6,916 bases of DNA from JBKJUK01 sp046590705. GTDB lineage: Bacteria; Acidobacteriota; Thermoanaerobaculia; Gp7-AA8. The stretch is from positions 1 to 6,916 of the forward strand of contig JBKJUK010000134.1 in assembly GCA_046590705.1 (NCBI GenBank). The letters are read 5' to 3'. The notes beneath the pieces were generated by a model that saw only the letters and a list, made by a program, of their open reading frames with translations, was not told the DNA's origin and ran no database searches. The position numbers and the translations under genes were made by a program. Below, in pieces: positions 1 to 5,374 of this stretch. Numbering within the stretch: position 1 is the first letter of the stretch; each line of letters opens with the position of its first letter.

Positions 1-1
1 A

Positions 2-202
2 TTCAAGACCGACAGGGAAGCGCTCACGGCCTCGGAAGAGGCGAGTCCAACCGGCGGCTCGATTGGAATGTCCAGTATGGCCTGGATGACCGCGCCGCAT
101 TTCTACCTGCGTGGCAATTCCATCGTGATCTACCTCGGCGTCGACAGTTCCACACTTGAAACACTCCGTACCGTACTCGGACCGCAATTCGCAGGACGCT
201 GA
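2..202 (+). CDS. C-terminal end of an unidentified protein (partial, start outside window)
   Basis: An open frame enters from the left edge and ends at TGA 200-202, giving the last 66 residues. The tail alternates hydrophobic and polar residues: HFYLRGNSIVIYLGVDSS, then a short helix-like stretch and the ending LGPQFAGR. This fits the final beta strand and helix of a small alpha/beta domain. There is no membrane segment, signal or metal-binding motif in the visible part. Codon choice favours G/C at third positions, as in the sure genes of the window, and the frame has no internal stop, so I take it as coding rather than chance. I do not recognise the family and propose no function. No T-rich hairpin follows the stop. 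An antisense open frame over 24-377 competes for this region but reads like random sequence. Confidence 0.6.
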   Translation, partial: FKTDREALTASEEASPTGGSIGMSSMAWMTAPHFYLRGNSIVIYLGVDSSTLETLRTVLGPQFAGR

Positions 203-506
203 GGCCGCGATCGACGACGGCTCCATGCAAGGCCCCATGGATCCAACTTGTCCCCGACCCCAGATCAGGACAACACGGGACTGTCCTTCTGTCGAGGGTT
301 AGGCACCGACCCTCAGCCGGGTCAAATCCATATAGGAGGCAGGGCGTCACGTAATGGTGACGTTGACGGTAAGTCATTTTGAGCCATGCGTTTGCGACTT
401 TATCTTCGATGGCGTACGGAATGCTCTATGTCCTCCTCGAACAGAGACCCCGTCCCTTCACGGAACGGAAATTTTGAATCGGAACGGTTTAAAAAGGATT
501 AGACAC
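203..506 (+). other. Non-coding leader upstream of the metalloprotease gene, with three short stem-loops
   Basis: This 304-base gap holds no convincing gene. Three perfect 6-bp inverted repeats lie in its first half. AGGACA 267-272 pairs with TGTCCT 282-287. GAGGGT 294-299 pairs with ACCCTC 309-314. CGTCAC 345-350 pairs with GTGACG 357-362. The first two have the same geometry, a 6-bp stem with a 9-base loop, and start 27 bases apart. The third has a 6-base loop containing an ATG at 354 that is in frame with the protease. An AGGAGG lies at 334-339. A TTGACG at 363-368 resembles a -35 box, but I see no good -10 at the right distance. The region could be a promoter and structured 5' leader, or simply spacer; it matches no riboswitch class that I can recognise. 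Confidence 0.35.
494..498 (+). promoter_or_regulatory. Shine-Dalgarno site that sets the metalloprotease start
   Basis: AAGGA ends 8 bases before ATG 507, an ordinary ribosome-binding spacing. Choosing this ATG puts a classical signal peptide at the very N terminus. The in-frame ATG at 354 would bury it behind 51 extra residues. This site is therefore the main reason for the start chosen. Confidence 0.7.
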
Positions 507-1421
507 ATGCGTCTTCGCAAAGTTCTCGCAGTCGCCTCGCTTCTTGTTGCAACGTCGCTCCCTGCCTCAGCCGCACACGGCTGGAGCGGTTACCACTGGG
601 CTCGTCCCAGTACAGGTGGAGCGGCGATCACGGTTTACAACTCCACCACCACCACCAACACCGCCTGGGGAACGCACCTCAGCAAGTCGCTCTTCGGCGA
701 CTCCTCCAACCCTAACACTCTCAACCGTCGTGGCTGGAACAACTCCGCCGTTCTCGCCCTTACGTTAGCTGCAGGCGCCACCGACTCCGGCACGCGCAGC
801 AGTTGCCCGGCCGTATCCAACGCTGTCCGCGTCTGCAATTACACCTACGGTAGCACTGGCTGGCTTGGACTGGCCTCGATCAACGTGGTCAGCGGTTCGA
901 CCGTTCACATCGCCTGGGGAACTTCCAAGATGAACGATACGTATTTCGCCAGCGGCTACCCGGAGACCGAAAAGCGCCACGTGATGTGTCAGGAAGTTGG
1001 TCACGACTTCGGCCTCGGACATACCTCCGAGAACGGCACCTCGCAGAACACTTGCATGGACTATTACTCGAATACCAGCGCGACTGACTGGAAGAGCACC
1101 GGTCCGAACCAGCACGATTTCGACCAGCTGGCCGTGCAGGCGCATTACTCCGGTACGACCACCAAAAGCTTCGATCCGAACGGATCGGATCTGATCTCTG
1201 AGGGCCTCGAGTCGCAGCTGATCAGCGCGTTCAGCTTCGACCTCAACGAAGAGTGGCAGTGGGGAACACCGACCGACTTCAACGACGAGGGCCGTCCGAT
1301 TGTGTACGAGCTCAAGCTCGGCACGAACGCCGACGGTGAAGAGCAGTCGATCATTACGTATGTTCGCTGGGCCGAGCAGTCGGATCGCGATCGTGTCGGA
1401 GCAGCTCGTTTACAGCAATAG
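507..1421 (+). CDS. Secreted metzincin-like zinc metalloprotease with QExxH variant motif
   Basis: Predicted exported metallopeptidase of 304 residues. Residues 1-22 form a Sec signal peptide: basic MRLRK, a hydrophobic core, and an ASA-A cleavage site at about 22/23. The core domain runs from about 24 to 205. Its zinc region is C161-Q162-E163-V-G-H166-D-F-G169-L-G-H172, which follows the metzincin pattern HExxHxxGxxH except that Gln replaces the first His. E163 is the expected general base, and H166 and H172 the expected ligands. C183-M184-D185-Y186 fits the Met-turn that packs under the zinc in metzincins. Cysteines C161/C183 and C100/C110 could form disulfides after export. The acidic tail after about residue 205 is unassigned. 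The gene stands alone: a structured leader lies before it and a strong terminator after. Substrate is unknown. With one His ligand missing it may bind metal differently or be inactive; H158, one turn upstream, is a candidate substitute by inference only. Confidence 0.8.
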   Translation: MRLRKVLAVASLLVATSLPASAAHGWSGYHWARPSTGGAAITVYNSTTTTNTAWGTHLSKSLFGDSSNPNTLNRRGWNNSAVLALTLAAGATDSGTRSSCPAVSNAVRVCNYTYGSTGWLGLASINVVSGSTVHIAWGTSKMNDTYFASGYPETEKRHVMCQEVGHDFGLGHTSENGTSQNTCMDYYSNTSATDWKSTGPNQHDFDQLAVQAHYSGTTTKSFDPNGSDLISEGLESQLISAFSFDLNEEWQWGTPTDFNDEGRPIVYELKLGTNADGEEQSIITYVRWAEQSDRDRVGAARLQQ

Positions 1422-1465
1422 CATTCAGCGCCTCAACGGGCGCACATCGCATCAGAGCGATTGAG

Positions 1466-1498
1466 AAGCGGGCCGGGCGGAAGCCCGGCCCGCTTTTT
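1466..1498 (+). terminator. Intrinsic terminator of the metalloprotease gene
   Basis: GCGGGCCGGGC at 1468-1478 pairs perfectly with GCCCGGCCCGC at 1483-1493 around a GGAA loop. The stem is followed by TTTTT at 1494-1498, and two preceding A's can extend it. It lies 45 bases after the protease stop. On the minus strand the same stem is followed by only TT, so it may also end the facing regulator transcript, but less efficiently. Confidence 0.92.
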
Positions 1499-1556
1499 CC
1501 TGGCTCGTCATTTCGATGTTTCCATGCGGGCGCTGGAAATCCGGGCCGCTGCGCTG

Positions 1557-3263
1557 TCATCTGCCTTCGAGTCCCGTGCGATACAACAGCTTCAAAAAGC
1601 GCGAGTCCGAGCGTAGCGCATCGAAGCGTGGTTCAGTTCTCAGAAAGACCATCCATCCCGACCTCGATTCTGCGGCCTTCTCGAGCCATTCGAATGCCGC
1701 GTCGAAGTTTCCGAGAGCGGTTTCAATCAGCGCGAAATGCACTGGAGAGACATAGCGTGTCGATGTCATCTCACGCAGGCGTTGCATTCGGTTGCCAGCA
1801 GCGTCGCGATCCTCGGAAGCCTCAATGAACCCCAGGGCCGACTCGACGTGTGGTTCGCCTGTGGAGATGTTGTGAGCTTTCATCAGTGCGCTCAGAGCCT
1901 GCTTCCGATCGCCCTGCTGCGCATACGCCAGGCCGAGTGTGAAGTGAGCTGGTTCGTGGTGCGGGTTGATCTCGAGCGCCGCCTCGCAGTGCTGAATTGC
2001 CTTGTCGTACGAACGCGCCAGGTAGTGAAGCGCCGCGGTCTGCGAGTTGAGTGTGAACGAAATCGGATCGCTCTCGCTGGCGATGGACATCTGCCCTAGC
2101 GCTTCACTGAAGCGGCCCTGATGAGCGAGGGTCTGCGCGTACCAGACCCTCGCGGTGAGGTAACTCTTGTTGAGCCGCAACGCTTCGAGAAGTGATTTTT
2201 CTGCAGCGTTCCAGTCCCAGCGGAAGATTTCGTGAATGGCGCCAAGGGAACCGTGTGCTTCCGCGAGATCGGGATCGAGCTCAATTGCTCGCGAGGCGGC
2301 GGCTTCGGCCTTAGGGAAAAGCTCCGCGGGAAGTAGGAGGTCGCGAGATGCCAGCGCGATGTATGAGTCGGCGAGACCGGACCAGGCCAGGGCCAGATCG
2401 GGATCGCTGTCGAGCGCCGACTGAAAATAAAAAATGGCACGCTCGATTCCTTCGCTGGTCCGGCGATTCCAGTGATGACGGCCTTTGAGATAGATGCGGT
2501 AGGCTTCGTGGTTTTCACTCACGGGCCTGGCCAGTTTCTGCGAACCGTCGACGGTCAGGCTATCAGGGAGTTGCCGCAGAACTTCGCGCGAGAGTTGCTC
2601 CTGGAGCGCCAGGAGATCAGTCATTTTCTGGCGAAGCTGCGCGCCCCACATCTGAGTCTGGTTGTCCAGATCAGTGAGCTCGACCTGCAGCAGCACCTCG
2701 CCTCCCACGATGCGTAACCTGCCCGATAGCGCCGCGCGTACATTCAACTTTCTGCGCAGCTCGGTGGAGTCACCTTCGAAGTCGCGAAGCCGATAAACCG
2801 CAGCCCGAGGAGCGACACGGAGGCGGCTGAGTGCCGAGAGTGTATTGATCAGGGTCTCGGTGATTCCGTCAGCAAGGTAGTCGTATTCCGAGCTTCCTGC
2901 TTCGTTGGCGAAGGGAAGGATGGCGATCGAGTCGATCGGCTTTTCGGGATCCATCTCTTCCCGAACCTCCGCAATGAACGCGTAACCGAAACGATGCACG
3001 GTGCGGATTACTCTCGGTGCTTTGGCGTCGTCACCGACTGCTGCACGAATCTCTTTGATCAGACTGGCGAGATTGGTGTCGGAAACGAACGTATCGGGCC
3101 AGAGTCTGCTGGAAAGTTCCTCACGTGATAGCGGCTTCGGTCTCGCTTCGAGAAGTGTGTTGAGTAGCTGCCAGGCTTTGCCGGTGAGCGGAATAGCGTT
3201 CTGGTCGCGTGCGAGTGTGCGCAGGTTCGTGTCCAGCACGATGTCTTCAAAAGCGAGTCTCAT
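1557..3263 (-). CDS. Winged-helix, TolB-like, TPR one-component transcriptional regulator
   Basis: Predicted cytoplasmic DNA-binding regulator of 568 residues from the start at 3263. Residues 2-98 are an OmpR/CadC-type winged helix. It contains the fold's LTGKAWQLLNTLLE helix, the LSREELSSRLWPDTFVSD stretch, the recognition-helix region NLASLIKEIRAAVGDD, and the wing RVIRTVHRFGYAF. Residues about 110-230 match the TolB-like domain (SIAILPF, YLADGITETLINTLS, RVAPR, LSGRLR, MWGAQL). Residues about 254-540 hold roughly eight TPR-like repeats, and the end LRTEPRFDALRSDSRF is usual for this architecture. Unlike CadC itself, there is no transmembrane segment. A longer start at 3356 exists, but its 31 extra codons use AGA and TTA heavily, unlike the rest, and lie outside the domain; neither start has a good Shine-Dalgarno. 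The gene is divergent from the lipoprotein gene, which it may regulate. The signal it senses is unknown. Confidence 0.88.
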   Translation of the reverse strand: MRLAFEDIVLDTNLRTLARDQNAIPLTGKAWQLLNTLLEARPKPLSREELSSRLWPDTFVSDTNLASLIKEIRAAVGDDAKAPRVIRTVHRFGYAFIAEVREEMDPEKPIDSIAILPFANEAGSSEYDYLADGITETLINTLSALSRLRVAPRAAVYRLRDFEGDSTELRRKLNVRAALSGRLRIVGGEVLLQVELTDLDNQTQMWGAQLRQKMTDLLALQEQLSREVLRQLPDSLTVDGSQKLARPVSENHEAYRIYLKGRHHWNRRTSEGIERAIFYFQSALDSDPDLALAWSGLADSYIALASRDLLLPAELFPKAEAAASRAIELDPDLAEAHGSLGAIHEIFRWDWNAAEKSLLEALRLNKSYLTARVWYAQTLAHQGRFSEALGQMSIASESDPISFTLNSQTAALHYLARSYDKAIQHCEAALEINPHHEPAHFTLGLAYAQQGDRKQALSALMKAHNISTGEPHVESALGFIEASEDRDAAGNRMQRLREMTSTRYVSPVHFALIETALGNFDAAFEWLEKAAESRSGWMVFLRTEPRFDALRSDSRFLKLLYRTGLEGR

Positions 3264-3394
3264 GACTTCAGGTCTCAGTGCGGTTCCCGCGCCTTTTCTC
3301 TCAGCCCATAACTTTCCCACAACTCTCACATTCAACTCTAAGGACTCTGTCGCCATCCGAACCGAGATTGATGTTCGTAGCAGGCAGCTACCGA

Positions 3395-3413
3395 ATCCGG
3401 TCTGATCCGGATC
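3395..3413. promoter_or_regulatory. Tandem ATCCGG repeats, possible operator in the divergent spacer
   Basis: ATCCGG occurs at 3395-3400 and again at 3405-3410, exactly 10 bases apart, so both copies face the same side of the helix. The second copy is inside a perfect 10-base palindrome, GATCCGGATC (3404-3413). OmpR-type winged helices commonly bind tandem half-sites at about this spacing, and the neighbouring minus-strand gene encodes such a domain. The site lies 20-39 bases before the lipoprotein start, where it could control initiation or sit in the leader. Binding is inference. Two 6-mers in GC-rich DNA could also match by chance. Confidence 0.3.
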
Positions 3414-3421
3414 GAAAAACG

Positions 3422-3427
3422 AAGGAG
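3422..3427 (+). promoter_or_regulatory. Strong Shine-Dalgarno site that sets a GTG start
   Basis: AAGGAG lies 6 bases before GTG 3434 and is the best ribosome-binding match in the window. It decides for the GTG start over longer in-frame alternatives such as 3278, because the resulting N terminus is a short basic plus hydrophobic export signal ending in a cysteine. Confidence 0.8.
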
Positions 3428-3433
3428 ATAAAA

Positions 3434-3715
3434 GTGAAAAACGTGATGGCGGTAGCAGTAATGACAGTAGCTCTGATGGCAGGTGCGTGCAAGACCGATA
3501 AGACGGACGTGATTGCGACGGAAACCACTGTGGAATCTACCACTGTGGCAACCGACTCGGCGGCAATTCCTGACGCGACGGCAACTCTCGACACCGCGGT
3601 GGCAGCAGCTCCGGTGGAGACCGACAGCAACGGTGCCCCGATTGCGGTCACGGCAACGGAGACGACCACCAGCAGCACGTCGACGTCTTCGACGACCGTA
3701 CCTCCGCAGCAGTAG
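3434..3715 (+). CDS. Small Thr/Ala-rich probable lipoprotein
   Basis: Encodes 93 residues from a GTG start with a strong ribosome-binding site. Residues 1-18 (MKNVMAVAVMTVALMAGA) look like a lipoprotein signal, followed by C19. The residues before the cysteine are A-G-A rather than the usual L-A-G, so the lipobox is imperfect, although the rest of the signal fits. After C19 the chain is low in complexity. A short Lys/Asp stretch is followed by about 60 residues dominated by Thr, Ala, Ser and Val with scattered acidic residues, then a Thr/Ser run and the ending TVPPQQ. No folded domain is recognisable; it is probably an extended, disordered envelope-anchored chain. It is a single-gene unit with its own terminator, divergent from the winged-helix regulator, which is a candidate controller. 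Function is unknown. It could instead be a periplasmic or secreted peptide if the cysteine is not lipidated. Confidence 0.75.
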   Translation: MKNVMAVAVMTVALMAGACKTDKTDVIATETTVESTTVATDSAAIPDATATLDTAVAAAPVETDSNGAPIAVTATETTTSSTSTSSTTVPPQQ

Positions 3716-3725
3716 TGTCAGCTGC

Positions 3726-3760
3726 AGGGCGCCGGTCGAGAGGCCGGCGCTCTTGTTTTT
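3726..3760 (+). terminator. Intrinsic terminator of the lipoprotein gene
   Basis: AGGGCGCCGGTC at 3726-3737 pairs with GGCCGGCGCTCT at 3742-3753 around a GAGA loop. This is a 12-bp stem with two G-U pairs, followed by TGTTTTT to 3760. It starts 10 bases after the stop codon, so the small gene is a closed transcription unit. Confidence 0.88.
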
Positions 3761-3830
3761 GACACGTGCGTAGTCAGGGAGGATCTCGCACTCAAGGCCC
3801 TTCCCGCCACATCCCGGGTCGCTACCACGA

Positions 3831-4009
3831 CGTCATTCCGATGAGCCTCTTGGTGGTTAGCGTCCCGCAGCTTTAACCGCGAAGAGGAATCTCCGGTCCG
3901 CGCGGATGCGGTGTAACGGTCAGGACCTCCGCGGCGCGGAACGGAGATTCCTCTTCGCTCGTCCCACCTCGCAAGTTTGCCGGAGCATCCCGTGCTCATC
4001 GGAATTACG
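3831..4009. repeat. Large nested palindrome (possible dispersed palindromic repeat) upstream of rtcB
   Basis: There are two nested inverted repeats with a shared centre. The outer arms, CGTCATTCCGATGAGC (3831-3846) and 3994-4009, pair at 15 of 16 positions. The inner arms pair perfectly over 17 bases (GCGAAGAGGAATCTCCG at 3879-3895 with 3942-3958). After one mismatch they continue for 7 more pairs (3897-3903 with 3934-3940), around a 30-base loop. The 32-35-base stretches between outer and inner arms do not pair well. This makes a 179-base imperfect palindrome that fills half of the 348-base gap between the lipoprotein gene and rtcB. The CATTCCGA...GAATCTCCG wording resembles palindromic intergenic repeats that I recall from other bacterial genomes, but I could not check this. 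There is no clear target-site duplication and no transposase. The rest of the gap (3761-3830, 4010-4108) shows no gene. Confidence 0.7.
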
Positions 4010-4083
4010 GATGCGACAGTGCGAAGGCGATGCGGTCGCGATTTCGCAGTCAGGCGAAGTTAAGGCCCGGAACAGAGGCTTCC

Positions 4084-4089
4084 TATCTT
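4084..4089 (+). promoter_or_regulatory. Weak -10-like hexamer before rtcB
   Basis: TATCTT lies 19 bases before ATG 4109 and matches the TATAAT consensus at 4 of 6 positions. No good -35 box is visible 17 bases upstream. If real, the rtcB transcript would have a leader of only about a dozen bases, consistent with the absence of a Shine-Dalgarno sequence. This is a tentative call. Confidence 0.2.
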
Positions 4090-4108
4090 CGGTTCTGCCC
4101 TTCAGCTC

Positions 4109-5338
4109 ATGAACGAAAACAACTACGACATTCTCAATCCGGGCGATTCAGTAGCCATCAAGGCCTGGACTCGCGGCGTGCCTGTCGAAGAGGTCGCGAA
4201 GAAGCAGCTCTACAACGTGGCGTCGCTCCCTTTCATTTACAAGTGGATCGCCGCGATGCCCGATGTCCACTGGGGTATGGGCGCGACCGTAGGAAGCGTG
4301 ATCCCGACCAGGAAAGCGATCATCCCCGCAGCAGTGGGCGTGGACATCGGTTGCGGAATGATGGCTGCGCGGACGACGCTGACCGCAAATGATCTGCCTG
4401 AGAGCCTTCGTGCTGTGCGTTCTGCGATCGAAGCCGCTATCCCTCACGGCCGCACCAGCAACGGTGGCCCGGGAGATCGAGGGGCCTGGCAGCGGACGCC
4501 CGAATCCGTCAATGCGGAGTGGAGTGCCCTCAAGCCGCGCTACGATCGCATGGCCTCTAAGCATCCGAAGCTCGGCAAAGGCAACGATCTCAACCACCTC
4601 GGGACGCTCGGCACCGGCAATCATTTCATCGAGATCTGTCTTGATGGAACAGGCCGGGTCTGGCTCATGCTACACAGTGGATCAAGAGGCGTCGGTAACC
4701 GCATCGGAACGTATTTCATCGAGATGGCGAAGCAGGACGCGAAACGACTGCAGCGAAATCTTCCAGACCGTGACCTGGCCTGGTTCGATGAAGGAAGCCA
4801 ACACTTTGATGAGTATGTCGAAGGAGTTCACTGGGCGCAGGATTTTGCCATGGCCAACCGGCGGCTGATGATGCAGTCTGTTGTCAGGGCCTTGTCGAAC
4901 TCGAAGGGGCTTCCGGCATTCCAGATCACCGACGAAGTGGTCAACTGTCACCACAACTACGTCTCGATCGAAGAGCACTACGGCGAGAGAGTCTTCATCA
5001 CCCGAAAAGGCGCAGTGAGCGCCGCGAAGGGGCAGCTCGGAATCATTCCGGGAAGCATGGGAGCCAGTTCGTTCATTGTGCGCGGCAAAGGTCATCCCGA
5101 GAGCTTCAACAGCTGCAGTCATGGCGCGGGAAGGGCCATGTCACGAGGCGAAGCGAAGCGGAGATTCACTCTCGCTGATCACGAACGCGATACAGCCGGA
5201 ATCGAATGCCGCAAAGACAAAGACGTCATCGATGAAACGCCCGCGGCGTACAAATCGATCGAAGCAGTCATGGAGGCGCAGAAGGATCTCGTGGAGATCG
5301 TGCAGACGCTCAGGCAGGTCGTCTGCGTGAAAGGGTAA
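4109..5338 (+). CDS. rtcB: RtcB RNA-splicing/repair ligase
   Basis: The 409-residue protein is full length and closely resembles the E. coli-type RtcB throughout. The family joins RNA 2',3'-cyclic phosphate or 3'-phosphate ends to 5'-OH ends, using GTP and Mn2+ via a covalent His-GMP intermediate, in the cytoplasm. Visible signatures are the N-terminal MPDVHWGMGATVGSVIPT, GVDIGCGM with metal ligands D79 and C82, GTGNHFIE with H172, MLHSGSRG with H189, NCHHNY with H281, and SCSHGAGR with H338, the expected guanylylated histidine. The C terminus ends LRQVVCVKG, as in E. coli. All expected catalytic residues are present, so it should be active. The ATG at 4109 matches the family N terminus, although no Shine-Dalgarno precedes it. 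No rtcA, rtcR or archease gene is in the window. A long palindrome lies 99 bases upstream, and a pseudouridine synthase gene follows after 36 bases. Confidence 0.97.
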   Translation: MNENNYDILNPGDSVAIKAWTRGVPVEEVAKKQLYNVASLPFIYKWIAAMPDVHWGMGATVGSVIPTRKAIIPAAVGVDIGCGMMAARTTLTANDLPESLRAVRSAIEAAIPHGRTSNGGPGDRGAWQRTPESVNAEWSALKPRYDRMASKHPKLGKGNDLNHLGTLGTGNHFIEICLDGTGRVWLMLHSGSRGVGNRIGTYFIEMAKQDAKRLQRNLPDRDLAWFDEGSQHFDEYVEGVHWAQDFAMANRRLMMQSVVRALSNSKGLPAFQITDEVVNCHHNYVSIEEHYGERVFITRKGAVSAAKGQLGIIPGSMGASSFIVRGKGHPESFNSCSHGAGRAMSRGEAKRRFTLADHERDTAGIECRKDKDVIDETPAAYKSIEAVMEAQKDLVEIVQTLRQVVCVKG

Positions 5339-5374
5339 TCCCGCTGCAGCTTCTTGCGGTTACCATTCGCCAGG

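Noticed and set aside
24..377. Minus-strand open frame of 117 codons over the first gene and the leader
   Set aside because: Its product is rich in Arg, Cys and Trp with no domain-like pattern, and it overlaps the plus-strand gene end, which has better codon use.
2096..2518. Second minus-strand frame inside the regulator gene
   Set aside because: It is an out-of-frame shadow of the TPR region, rich in Ser, Pro and Arg; the regulator frame carries the conserved motifs.
3718..3999. Minus-strand open frame over the terminator and palindrome
   Set aside because: It reads through the lipoprotein terminator and the inverted repeat, and its composition is random-like.
3831..4009. The nested palindrome as a tRNA, CRISPR unit or terminator
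   Set aside because: There is no T-loop sequence or cloverleaf, no regularly spaced direct repeats, and no T-tract after the stems.
3906..4112. Plus-strand open frame running through the palindrome into rtcB
   Set aside because: It crosses one arm of the inverted repeat, has no ribosome-binding site and no protein-like composition; it also overlaps the rtcB start.
4148..4624. Long minus-strand frame inside rtcB, and a similar one at 4682-5122
   Set aside because: Both are antisense shadows of a clearly conserved gene, rich in Arg and His with no recognisable fold.
5354..5374. Upstream TTG start for the pseudouridine synthase
   Set aside because: It adds seven residues with no better ribosome-binding site, while ATG 5375 gives a normal family N terminus.
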